64,000 nt of DNA from positions 1 to 64,000 of IMG/VR virus record IMGVR_UViG_3300021479_000015. The stretch is one strand, 5' to 3'. A program made the position numbers and the translations under genes. Positions 1-7,155 of the stretch are shown in pieces. Numbering within the stretch: the stretch's first letter is position 1; each line of letters starts with the position of its first letter. The notes below the pieces were generated by a model, which searched no databases, was not told where the DNA came from, and saw nothing but the letters and a program-made list of their open reading frames with translations. Source of the stretch: a virus.

Positions 1-852
1 AATGGGCGCAATCAAGATATCCGGCTCGACAAACTGAATGGTCGTGTAATCCTCCTCGTCCTTCACCCACAACTCGTGAAACTCGACCGTCTCGGCACCG
101 ATCACCGGCCCCATCACCGAATAGTTCGCATCGTTGCCGATCTGCACGATGCCGCCCGGCAACGTATTCTGGTTCACGCCAGTCTGAAGCTGGGAGGTGG
201 ACAAGACCTGATGGAACATGCTGGCAGGATCGGACACGACCGCACCCTTGCGCGAATGTGTCTTGATCCGCTCGTAAAGCTTCTTCTTGTCGTCCAGATG
301 CCAGATGCGCCGCCAGATTTCCGGCATCGTCAGGACGGACGTTTCGCAAAGCGCCTCCTGCTTGGCAAGATCGTTCTCATCCTCGCGGTACACCCCGAAA
401 TTCCACGGCATGACCAGCTTGCGCTCATAGCTGATCTTCTCGTTCTTCGGCTCCCCGCTCACTTCCGGCCACTGCTTGAGGATCGCCACGCCGTACTTGA
501 GCGAGTCGAACACGCCGCGACCGAACGTCGTGTCGGTACTGGACAGTTCCCAGCTTCTCGTCAAATGCCCAGCCACTATCTTAGCCTTCTCCAGAAAATG
601 TGGCGGCACGGGCTTCTCAAAATCGATCGCGAAGCGCAACTCCACCGGGCTAAACAGGTGCGCGGCCGTGCGATCGAGAATCTTGTAGAGAAGGTTGATG
701 AGAGATTTCTGGTTATCGTAGCGCCCCGTCTCTGCCAGAATGCTCATCAGGCGGTAATAAGCAGAACGCGGCCCCGCGCTCACGCGGCACTGCTCCACCA
801 GCTCCTTCGCGAGATCGATGATCTCATTCTTGTTGGTGGGCACGGGAATCAT
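1..852 (-). CDS. Portal protein, N-terminal part (runs off left edge)
   Basis: The reading frame opens with ATG at 852 and stays open to base 1, about 284 residues. Its order (terminase, HTH, zinc ribbon, then this gene) fits a portal, the dodecameric ring through which DNA is packaged and ejected. Visible features are an N-terminal helical segment rich in Leu/Arg, the stretch FHELWVKDEEDYTTIQF near the cut end, and alternating charged/beta segments as in podoviral portals. The start codon overlaps the stop of the upstream zinc-ribbon gene as ATGA, supporting translational coupling. The C-terminal half is outside the window. The identification rests on overall look and synteny, not on a catalytic motif. 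Confidence 0.7.
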   Translation of the reverse strand, partial: MIPVPTNKNEIIDLAKELVEQCRVSAGPRSAYYRLMSILAETGRYDNQKSLINLLYKILDRTAAHLFSPVELRFAIDFEKPVPPHFLEKAKIVAGHLTRSWELSSTDTTFGRGVFDSLKYGVAILKQWPEVSGEPKNEKISYERKLVMPWNFGVYREDENDLAKQEALCETSVLTMPEIWRRIWHLDDKKKLYERIKTHSRKGAVVSDPASMFHQVLSTSQLQTGVNQNTLPGGIVQIGNDANYSVMGPVIGAETVEFHELWVKDEEDYTTIQFVEPDILIAPI

Positions 853-1355
853 TTACCAAACGCTCTCTGAATCATGCTTTGTGCTTGCATGCCCGCCCGC
901 GGCACGATACCTCTTTGCGTATGGCCGTTGACCGTCACTTCGCCCGACGCAATGCCAGCGCCAAGCTCGGCACCGTTGGACTTGAAAGGAGCGTCAAGCG
1001 AGGCAAGTCCAAGCCGTGCCGCCGCCGCCCGCGCTTCGGTGTCCTTGGCAGAAATCTCGGCATCGCGCCGATCGTTCAAGTCGGTGATCTTCAACCCCGC
1101 CATCTCCGATACTGGCACGCCGGCCGTCTCCGCTGCCAGTTGCGCCCTGACCTCTGACCCCCGCTCCATGTCCCGGTAAAGCTTGTCGTTGGCTTTGGAA
1201 GCGGCAGAAAGGAAAGCGGGAAGCACGATGGCAGTCGCATCCTCCGCGATCGAAGTGTCGAACCCGCACAACGGGCACGCCTTGGGGTAACCCTTCGTGG
1301 GCTCCCACGGAAACTTGTCGCCGCACTCAGGACACTTTGCGGAAAACTTTGCCAT
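849..1355 (-). CDS. Zinc-ribbon protein between terminase and portal
   Basis: A 168-residue protein with an N-terminal zinc ribbon, CPECGDKF followed by CPLCGFD about 16 residues later (four Cys at about residues 8, 11, 28, 31). The rest is alanine-rich and probably helical (residues 45-130). It overlaps the HTH gene by 29 bases and the portal start by an ATGA. The function is unknown; the place next to packaging genes suggests a head-assembly or packaging accessory role. The antisense and other-frame ORFs here are shadows. Confidence 0.75.
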   Translation of the reverse strand: MAKFSAKCPECGDKFPWEPTKGYPKACPLCGFDTSIAEDATAIVLPAFLSAASKANDKLYRDMERGSEVRAQLAAETAGVPVSEMAGLKITDLNDRRDAEISAKDTEARAAAARLGLASLDAPFKSNGAELGAGIASGEVTVNGHTQRGIVPRAGMQAQSMIQRAFGK

Positions 1356-1533
1356 ACCGTCTCGTCTTGGTTCGCAGCTTGAAGTGTTGATTTACCTTGC
1401 ACAAGTAGTCGTACAACGATCCATGACCGACGCCACATTTTCGTTCAATCTCAATCGTCTTCATTCCTAGCAGGTAATCCGCAATAGCGCCAACAATCAA
1501 GGTTCGGTCAATAGCTGGAAGGCTACCTGCCAT
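1327..1533 (-). CDS. Small helix-turn-helix protein, possible small terminase-like factor
   Basis: A 68-residue protein starting 10 bases inside the end of the large terminase gene. It contains a helix-turn-helix-like stretch, MKTIEIERKCGVGHGSLYDY, at about residues 24-43, then a basic tail (KLRTKTRRYGK). Its size and place next to the large terminase make it a candidate DNA-recognition subunit or a regulator of packaging. It is much shorter than most small terminases (over 120 residues), so this is inference. Confidence 0.6.
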   Translation of the reverse strand: MAGSLPAIDRTLIVGAIADYLLGMKTIEIERKCGVGHGSLYDYLCKVNQHFKLRTKTRRYGKVFRKVS

Positions 1534-3430
1534 AGCGCCACCGTTGCCGGCTTACATTGCGTGCCGCCATCACGCGTTCCATGCGCTTGCCGGCAAAGAA
1601 CTGCTCAAGATTGTTCTGGTTGAACAGCGTCACCTGGTCCACGATGCTCAGCCTTCGCCTCGCCGCTTCCGATTCGCGCGTCATCTTCCGCACGATGAGA
1701 TCGCGCCGTATCTTGGTCTCCCAATAATACGACGCCAAGGCGATCGCCACAACCCTGTCGTCTTTGACCCCCGGCGGCGCCCCGATCGAGTCGCCATCCC
1801 GGCTGACCCGCACCATCTCCTTGATCAATTCCATGGAACGAATGCGCAAGTTGCCGTTGGACGTGAAGTCCCGCAGCCGCTCCATAATGAGAATCTTGCG
1901 CTGCAAATCGGTCTTGAAGTGATAGTTGTGCCCCGTGCCGATCGCATCCACGCGCGAATAAATGTACTGCGTGACGTTGCGAAAGATGTCGCGCAAGCCC
2001 TTGGCGTCGAGCTTCTCGAACTGATAACCGTTCTCGACCTGGAATTTCAGGTCTTTGAGGGAGTTGAGAACCGCTTGGCCGGGGCCGTTGAGTTCCAGGA
2101 TATATCGCACCTGCCCTCGTCCTGCCCCGTACCAACCGAGTAAGGATGCAATCGCCCAAGAGAGCTGACGAGTGGTAACAAGCGGCCACGCATATTCTGC
2201 CACTTGGTCGATTCCATCGGCGTAGCACCGCAGCACCTGGATCGAACTCCGACAATTATGTTCGTTCTCACCGTATGCGGGATCGATTCCCACCACGTAT
2301 ACCCCGTCATGATCGGGTTCCTCCCATACTTTCAGCTCGACCGACTTCACGTTGTCGGCCTTGAAGATGCGCATGTCGGCAAACTCGGCACCGCAATGAT
2401 ACATATACGTCTGGAAATCATCCGAGACGAATCTGTTGGTGAGATCGGTGAGGTTCTCGGATGCAAAGAAAGCAGAGCCCGTCTGCTGGAACGCCTCGCT
2501 TTCCGTCCACGGCTGCTCCTGCACCGCCAGCGGGTCGGCGTCGAACTCGGGGTCTGAATCTCCCTGTGACTGCGCTGCCGGGTCCATCTTGCGGCGTATC
2601 CATGCGAGCTGCTCGACCGTCACGTCGTAGTCGTACAATTCCTTCACCTGCGCGATCTTCTTCGCTTCCTTCTCGGAAGGCGGGAAGGTGCCATAGAGCG
2701 CGAAGTCGGGATGTGTCTGCACTATTTTCTGGCTGTCCTTGCACCACCAGCCCAGAAAAATGCACTTGCAATGCGCGGTATCCTCGCGCGCCGTCTCCCA
2801 CATGTCCGACCACGCATTGAAGCCGCGAGCGGTGGACTCGTAGATGTACAGACGATCAGGATGAATTTCGCTGTATGCGTTTTCCAACGCTATGACACCT
2901 TGCGGATTGTCCCACGAGCAAAGCTCGCTAGCATGCACGACCGTCAAGTCGGTCGAACGCCCAAGCGTACCGCTGCCCTTGGACTGACGAACACCGGCCG
3001 ACATGAAAAGGATGCTGGACTCGTTCGCGAGGATCATGCCCTCGCGATTGTCCTTTTCTACCTTGGGAAATTTGAGATGCTTGGGCAGGTTGTCGATGAC
3101 CGACTTCAGCTCAACGTGCGCCTTGGACTTGTTGCTGTCGGTGTCAAAGACGATGGCGCCCTTGAGGCCGGGGAAGACGCCCTGCAGGAAAGCGATGAGC
3201 ACGCGGATGAGCGTGGAGATGCCGAGCTGGCGGGACTTGAGGATGTAGATGAAACGAATGTCGTCTTCGAGCGCGTCAAAAATCTCGGTGATCGCGTAGC
3301 GCTGCCCGTAGAACAGGTGCTCCCCAAGATTAATTTTCCCTAAGTCCTTGCTGTTGACGACGCACTGCGCGAGATACGCGTAAAAGGCGCGCTCCACAGT
3401 CTCACGCTTGTGGTGGGACCAACCTGTCAT
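1523..3430 (-). CDS. terL: Terminase large subunit
   Basis: A 635-residue packaging motor. The N-terminal ATPase shows a Walker A-type segment KSRQLGIST (residues 65-73), a Walker B-like strand LTVVHASEL (about 162-170, with His-Ala-Ser-Glu where many families have Asp-Glu) and the coupling motif YESTARG (about 198-204). The C-terminal RNase H-like nuclease starts at VYVVGIDPAYGENEH (about 377-391) and carries a late acidic motif in KDDRVVAIALA. The protein translocates DNA into the procapsid and cuts it at headful or cos sites. The gene starts at ATG 3430, downstream of a small membrane protein gene, and leads the terminase-portal operon. Confidence 0.95.
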   Translation of the reverse strand: MTGWSHHKRETVERAFYAYLAQCVVNSKDLGKINLGEHLFYGQRYAITEIFDALEDDIRFIYILKSRQLGISTLIRVLIAFLQGVFPGLKGAIVFDTDSNKSKAHVELKSVIDNLPKHLKFPKVEKDNREGMILANESSILFMSAGVRQSKGSGTLGRSTDLTVVHASELCSWDNPQGVIALENAYSEIHPDRLYIYESTARGFNAWSDMWETAREDTAHCKCIFLGWWCKDSQKIVQTHPDFALYGTFPPSEKEAKKIAQVKELYDYDVTVEQLAWIRRKMDPAAQSQGDSDPEFDADPLAVQEQPWTESEAFQQTGSAFFASENLTDLTNRFVSDDFQTYMYHCGAEFADMRIFKADNVKSVELKVWEEPDHDGVYVVGIDPAYGENEHNCRSSIQVLRCYADGIDQVAEYAWPLVTTRQLSWAIASLLGWYGAGRGQVRYILELNGPGQAVLNSLKDLKFQVENGYQFEKLDAKGLRDIFRNVTQYIYSRVDAIGTGHNYHFKTDLQRKILIMERLRDFTSNGNLRIRSMELIKEMVRVSRDGDSIGAPPGVKDDRVVAIALASYYWETKIRRDLIVRKMTRESEAARRRLSIVDQVTLFNQNNLEQFFAGKRMERVMAARNVSRQRWRYGR

Positions 3431-3469
3431 GCGAGCAAGCTACCCCGCTGGCGCAAGATAGGCAACCGG

Positions 3470-3634
3470 CTACGCGTGTATCACGAACCCAAAAGCGTGC
3501 CAGCCAAGCAGGAATAACAGAATGAACATGAGCAGTTCGCTGGCATACAGCCAAGGCCCGGTCATGCCACCCCAACGCGTTCCAGCCCACGAGAAGAACC
3601 ACAGGATCATCAGGACCCAGAACAGCAATCCAAT
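3470..3634 (-). CDS. Small membrane protein with non-canonical start
   Basis: A frame ending at TAG (3472-3470) encodes a strongly hydrophobic protein with two membrane segments, around LLFWVLMILWFFSW and LLMFILLFLLGWHAFGFV. It is preceded by a strong ribosome-binding site, AGGAGG, at about 3651-3646 and an in-frame stop. There is no ATG or GTG at the expected distance. The in-frame choices are ATT at 3634, TTG at 3628 or a late ATG at 3610 inside the first membrane helix. It resembles small two-helix proteins often found in phages, from memory. Its position directly upstream of the terminase is seen; any role in lysis or exclusion is a guess. Confidence 0.55.
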   Translation of the reverse strand: MGLLFWVLMILWFFSWAGTRWGGMTGPWLYASELLMFILLFLLGWHAFGFVIHA

Positions 3635-3688
3635 TGACCTGCGAACCTCCTACCTAGTTATGGACGCGGTCCGCCTCGACGGCTTACG

Positions 3689-3738
3689 AAGTGCCTAGAT
3701 GGACGCATGACCGCGAGCGAGGACGGTCCAAGGCACTT
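3689..3738. other. Imperfect stem-loop upstream of terminase operon
   Basis: AAGTGCCT at 3689-3696 is complementary to AGGCACTT at 3731-3738, and TGGAC at 3700-3704 to GTCCA at 3726-3730, so a long hairpin with a small bulge can form. No T-run follows on either strand. It lies between the accessory operon and the terminase operon. It could be an RNA element, a divergent operator or part of the packaging site. Confidence 0.5.
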
Positions 3739-3746
3739 ACCGCCAG

Positions 3747-3788
3747 AATCGGCTTGGGATTGCGTTTCCCCACAAATCCAAGCCGATT
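3747..3788 (-). terminator. Hairpin at end of accessory operon
   Basis: AATCGGCTTGG (3747-3757) and CCAAGCCGATT (3778-3788) form a perfect 11-bp stem with a 20-base loop. The right arm overlaps the stop codon of the leftward gene ending at 3787. No U-tract follows, so it is either a weak intrinsic terminator or an mRNA 3'-end stabiliser. Confidence 0.55.
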
Positions 3789-4266
3789 AAGTGACCTTCG
3801 TATTGATGACGACGGAAGTAAGCACTTGCGCCGCCGCCTGCACGGTGACCGATACCAGCGCCTTGAAGGCCACGCCGCCCACTGACAGCGCAAGGTCGAT
3901 CTCGTCCGAGCCCGCGGCTATCGCGGTCGCCACCGCCGTCAAGCCGTCAGGCGCAGCCACCAACGTCTCGGTCGCCGGGGTGGTGTTGGTCCAGGTTGGC
4001 GGCGCGTCCGGCGTGGGCGTAACCAGCATCGGGTTGCCGGCGGCGTCGAGGAAACCGATGCTGCACTCGATCTTGTGACCTACGGTGACGGTAACCATGA
4101 GATGTGCCCTTTCGCGGCATTCGTGGGGTTCAGGAAGCTCAAGGATGATGCCGACATTATCGACAGATAGCACGACGTAGCCATAAAGGCCATACCTGAA
4201 AATATGCTCGCGGCCTTCGTAAAAACGAAAGAGGTGCCAGCTTCGATGCCGTTCGTGCTTACGCAT
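3787..4266 (-). CDS. Ig-like domain protein, probably virion-associated
   Basis: The C-terminal 103 residues, from MVTVTVGHK (ATG 4098), alternate beta strands and short Gly/Ala/Pro turns: VTPTPDAPPTWTNT and then DEIDLALSVGGVAFKALVSV. This is the pattern of short bacterial Ig-like (Big_2-type) domains attached to phage virions. The frame is open upstream to ATG 4266, which has an AGAGG ribosome-binding site and adds 56 residues rich in aromatic and charged residues. The longer form (159 residues) is given here. Initiation at 4098, or a natural fusion of two small genes, is possible. Confidence 0.6.
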   Translation of the reverse strand: MRKHERHRSWHLFRFYEGREHIFRYGLYGYVVLSVDNVGIILELPEPHECRERAHLMVTVTVGHKIECSIGFLDAAGNPMLVTPTPDAPPTWTNTTPATETLVAAPDGLTAVATAIAAGSDEIDLALSVGGVAFKALVSVTVQAAAQVLTSVVINTKVT

Positions 4267-4271
4267 ACATG

Positions 4272-4541
4272 CTACCTCTGCCCAAAACCTTGTTGCCGCC
4301 GCTTCTCCGCTTCTGCGGAAGCGAGAAGGATGTCGATCTTGGTGCGGATCGTGCTCCAAAACATCGCCAGGTCCGAGTTGGGATCCAGCATCAGCATCTC
4401 GATCGGCGGGCTTGTGCCGGGCGGCACGATCACCACCGCTCCGCCGAAGGGGTGGTTGTGGTTGTCCGTCACCCGCTTCGCCATATCCTCGAAGTGCTTG
4501 GCGGGATCGTTGGTGCGAGATTCTACAAGGGGTTGGTTCAT
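4272..4541 (-). CDS. Conserved-looking phage protein, unknown function
   Basis: From ATG 4541 this encodes 89 residues, MNQPLVESRTNDPAKHFEDM onward. The centre is hydrophobic and proline-rich (GGAVVIVPPGTSPP) and the tail helical and charged (LLASAEAEKRRQQ). The start codon overlaps the preceding gene's stop as ATGA. No domain is recognised. The regular composition and coupling support a real gene. Confidence 0.65.
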   Translation of the reverse strand: MNQPLVESRTNDPAKHFEDMAKRVTDNHNHPFGGAVVIVPPGTSPPIEMLMLDPNSDLAMFWSTIRTKIDILLASAEAEKRRQQGFGQR

Positions 4542-4726
4542 ATTTTTATCTTCGGCCTTGCAACATATTCGACGCCAATCTGTTGCGGTCCATGCCACCC
4601 AAATGTACCAACCTTTGCCGGGTCGTCGGTGTAGACCCACGCAATGCGAACAACGTCGTTTTCCGCATAGTAGCTATCGCCTTCCCGCCAACGACGCACT
4701 GGTCCTAAAAAATCATCGTCAAACAT
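4538..4726 (-). CDS. Small phage protein, unknown function
   Basis: 62 residues from ATG 4726 (MFDDDFLGPVRRWREGDSYY). It is rich in aromatic residues and predicted beta strands (RIAWVYTDDPAKVGTFGWHG). It overlaps the KTSC gene by eight bases and the next gene by an ATGA. The longer ORF upstream is discounted because it lies inside the KTSC gene. Confidence 0.6.
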   Translation of the reverse strand: MFDDDFLGPVRRWREGDSYYAENDVVRIAWVYTDDPAKVGTFGWHGPQQIGVEYVARPKIKI

Positions 4727-4931
4727 AACGATGTCGGAAGTTCGATTTGATCTCGTCGTGCAACGCCCGTCCCACCGAAGGCGCATTCGCAACCTGATTG
4801 GCGGTCTGCTCATCCACCCCCTCGTAGGCGGATACGCGACCGTTTTTCCACGCCACGATCAGCTCCTGCTTGTCGGAATCGTACTCGATCGAATCGACGT
4901 GGGAAGAAAAGACGTTTTTTGTCCAACTCAT
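4719..4931 (-). CDS. KTSC-domain protein
   Basis: 70 residues that match the small KTSC domain: SSHVDSIEYDSDKQELIVAW, then NGRVSAYEGVDEQTANQVAN and a C-terminal GRALHDEIK. KTSC domains are small single-domain proteins or fusions to lysyl-tRNA synthetase, found widely in phages, and of unknown function. The start overlaps the stop of the Cys-rich gene as ATGA. Confidence 0.8.
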   Translation of the reverse strand: MSWTKNVFSSHVDSIEYDSDKQELIVAWKNGRVSAYEGVDEQTANQVANAPSVGRALHDEIKSNFRHRYV

Positions 4932-5092
4932 TTCGCTCTCCTCAACTTAAAAAGCCTGCACCACCCGTGCGGCAGGATCGAGCCTTGCACCGCAGTGCAG
5001 CCGGACGGCGACACGAACATGGTGCATTTCTCGCAACGCTGCAGCGCCTTAGGAAAGTTCTGGTAGGACACCTCGGTCTTGGTCTTCTTCAC
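4928..5092 (-). CDS. Small four-cysteine protein, HiPIP-like
   Basis: 54 residues starting at GTG 5092, which overlaps the previous stop as GTGA. The core is CEKCTMFVSPSGCTAV and GWCRLF. The four-Cys spacing, ending in a Gly-Trp-Cys motif, resembles high-potential iron-sulfur proteins and the phage homologues of that fold. Whether it binds a 4Fe-4S cluster or zinc cannot be told from the sequence. Confidence 0.6.
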   Translation of the reverse strand: MKKTKTEVSYQNFPKALQRCEKCTMFVSPSGCTAVQGSILPHGWCRLFKLRRAK

Positions 5093-5418
5093 CACACAAA
5101 CCCTTCCTTCGCGTCGCTCATCATCTCGTGCAGCATAGGAAGCAGAACGTCGTCCCGATCGGCGATCTCTTCGTCGCTGAAAGCGAGAAAGGGAATTTTC
5201 AGGAACGTTCGATCCGGCTTGTAGTGGGAATTGTCTTGCGGCACCCGCCACAACAGCACCCTGCGCCGATCGCGCTGATGCTCGCCCAGATGCCAGAACT
5301 CGCCCCGCATCTCGTTCCCGAAGGGCGCGCGAATATGCGCGTGCCGGTCAGGATGATCGAAGAAGAACCCCACGTCCTGCTTGTCGATCCAAACCTTGGG
5401 GATGTTGACGTTACTCAT
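5089..5418 (-). CDS. Phage protein of unknown function
   Basis: 109 residues, MSNVNIPKVWIDKQDVGFFF onward, rich in Trp, His and Arg, with acidic helices near the C-terminus (FSDEEIADRDDVLLPMLHEM). It overlaps both neighbours by a few bases. No family is recognised; coupling and codon pattern support expression. Confidence 0.6.
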   Translation of the reverse strand: MSNVNIPKVWIDKQDVGFFFDHPDRHAHIRAPFGNEMRGEFWHLGEHQRDRRRVLLWRVPQDNSHYKPDRTFLKIPFLAFSDEEIADRDDVLLPMLHEMMSDAKEGFVW

Positions 5419-5902
5419 CGCTCAAACGAAGCCCGTGAAGTTGCGTGGCTCGATTTTTTCGCATCCAGTGGTAGACCAAGGAGGCAGCCTCAAGTACATG
5501 CTTCGGCACATCAAAAACAGGGACGCGAGCAGGTACTGCTATATTGGGAACGTCCATGGCGTCCGAGATAGGCATCACATCAGTCATCGTAAGCGTGCGG
5601 AACCCCCCATCTGCAGATACTTGCTGCTTGATTTTATTCACTGCAGTCTTGAACGCGTTCATATCTTCCTGCTCGCGCTTCCCGCACGCCGCCCTGCCAG
5701 CGACCGTAATGCTGCAGTTGAAGTTGTCCCCGCCGCGCGACTGGAGAAAACCTTTCGCAACAAGGCTCTCGACCGGCTTCTGCCAGTGCCCGATCGCCAT
5801 CATGGATTCGCCCCGCGATGCAATCAGCAGAACCGTCAGCTCCTCCTCGGAAAGGTTCATTTCTGCCTCGTTGTCTACTAACTCGCCCATCTGCCAACCC
5901 AT
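5411..5902 (-). CDS. Phage protein, possible winged-helix fold
   Basis: 163 residues from ATG 5902, with a GGAGG ribosome-binding site just upstream. Residues about 15-75 (LSEEELTVLLIASRGESMMA, then VESLVAKGFLQSR and a beta pair) have the helix-helix-helix-wing order of a winged helix. The C-terminal part is helical. The DNA-binding idea is only structural inference from the residue pattern. Confidence 0.55.
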   Translation of the reverse strand: MGWQMGELVDNEAEMNLSEEELTVLLIASRGESMMAIGHWQKPVESLVAKGFLQSRGGDNFNCSITVAGRAACGKREQEDMNAFKTAVNKIKQQVSADGGFRTLTMTDVMPISDAMDVPNIAVPARVPVFDVPKHVLEAASLVYHWMRKNRATQLHGLRLSDE

Positions 5903-5906
5903 GATG

Positions 5907-6731
5907 CTACCTCCAGATGCTCGCTACGTCGCTCGGTGAAGAAAACAGGACGTTCCAGACGTGATCGACCACGACAGTCTTGCGCGGCGGCACCAGCTCG
6001 GGGTAGGCGCCATCCGGGTAGATCATGAAGGTATCATACCCTTGCACCCGCATGTAAGCCCGCAAGCTGTCGGGCGAGCACATCATCTGCGCGAGGCCAA
6101 ACTGGTTCACCTCCGCCACGACGAACGGCGGGTGCTGCACCGCCAGCACATTGTTGCCCCCCTGCAGCACGCGCTCCTCTGAACCTTCCACGTCGAGCTT
6201 GATCAGTCGCAAGGGGGACGGGGAGATGCGGTTGAGGGTCGTGGCTGGCATCTTATCTCGAACAGGAGATGTGCACTGCGTGTTAATATTTTCATGCCAG
6301 TGTTCAGGAGGCCACAATGCGTGGCCGCCGCTGCTATCGAAATTTTTATAAAACGTAACTTCCTCCGCCCGAGCGAACAGCGGCTGCTCCACGACAGTCA
6401 CCATCGACGCTGGAGAAACGTTAAGCTCAAGATTTTTCTTGAGCTTCGACAAATTATCTATCCCCGGCTCCACCGCCACCACTTCACCTGTTGGTCCCAC
6501 AAGCTGGGAGGCGAGTAAAGAAAAGAACCCCACACACGCGCCTGCATCCACCATCTTGTCGCCAGGACGCAGCGCCCGCATCATCACCCACGCCACCTCG
6601 GGCTCGTAGCACACCTGCTTGTTGCAGCAGTCGATGAGGTACTGGTCCGACACGAAGTCGGGATCGAGCAACATCTTGAAGCTGATCTGGCGGCCGTCGG
6701 GATGGCGGAGGGAAATTACTTGCTCGGTCAT
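5907..6731 (-). CDS. FkbM-family methyltransferase
   Basis: 274 residues with a class I SAM-dependent fold. Motif I is MVDAGACVGFFSLLAS (about residues 60-75), the acidic post-I strand is EVVAVEPG, and the FkbM signature is LIKLDVEGSEERVLQG (about 175-190). FkbM enzymes O-methylate sugars or small molecules. Its neighbours are a TPR glycosyltransferase, an NDP-sugar epimerase and further glycosyltransferases, so the likely substrate is a glycan made or modified by the phage. The stop of the next upstream gene overlaps its start as ATGA. Confidence 0.85.
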   Translation of the reverse strand: MTEQVISLRHPDGRQISFKMLLDPDFVSDQYLIDCCNKQVCYEPEVAWVMMRALRPGDKMVDAGACVGFFSLLASQLVGPTGEVVAVEPGIDNLSKLKKNLELNVSPASMVTVVEQPLFARAEEVTFYKNFDSSGGHALWPPEHWHENINTQCTSPVRDKMPATTLNRISPSPLRLIKLDVEGSEERVLQGGNNVLAVQHPPFVVAEVNQFGLAQMMCSPDSLRAYMRVQGYDTFMIYPDGAYPELVPPRKTVVVDHVWNVLFSSPSDVASIWR

Positions 6732-7015
6732 GTACGAATCACCTTATTCACGCTTCCACCGACTTCAAACCACATATTGAACCCTTCCGCGGTCGTCTCA
6801 AACATCACCTTTGGTACGCGTTCCTTCAAAATCAAAAAGCGCTTCGAACTCGCGTTCAAGTATTTCTCAGGGTTCTTGATCTTGACCGGCTTCAAGCCAG
6901 TAGCCCTCTTCAAAAACCGCGCCCAATTCTTCACGCCAGCATATAAGCCCGGTTCGAGTTCAATGCCGTTCGCACGCTGTCTCGCGTTCTGCGCCTGTCG
7001 ATAACGCTTACCCAT
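6728..7015 (-). CDS. Small basic phage protein
   Basis: 95 residues from ATG 7015 (MGKRYRQAQNARQRANGIEL), whose start overlaps the preceding stop as TGATG. The N-terminal half is very basic and the rest mixed (GFNMWFEVGGSVNKVI). No family is recognised. It sits between the methyltransferase and the glycosyltransferase in one operon. Confidence 0.6.
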   Translation of the reverse strand: MGKRYRQAQNARQRANGIELEPGLYAGVKNWARFLKRATGLKPVKIKNPEKYLNASSKRFLILKERVPKVMFETTAEGFNMWFEVGGSVNKVIRT

Positions 7016-7155
7016 CACTGCACCTCGATCCACCTACACTGCGCCCAAAACCATGTCCAAGACGAACGTGGGATGTGCGAAGGACGCTGGACTACCATGC
7101 CGCAAATCGTAACCGAATCGAGTTGCGGCAGGATATCCGGCCCCGAATAGGTCAC
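7015..7155 (-). CDS. Tiny Trp-rich protein
   Basis: 46 residues from GTG 7155, coupled by GTGA to the end of the TPR glycosyltransferase gene. The sequence is SVTICGMVVQRPS then SSWTWFWAQCRWIEVQ. The Trp and Cys content and tight coupling suggest a real small gene of unknown role. Confidence 0.5.
   Translation of the reverse strand: MTYSGPDILPQLDSVTICGMVVQRPSHIPRSSWTWFWAQCRWIEVQ

Noticed and set aside
76-870. 264-residue ORF on the plus strand
   Set aside because: It is the antisense shadow of the portal frame, which is coupled to its neighbours by ATGA.
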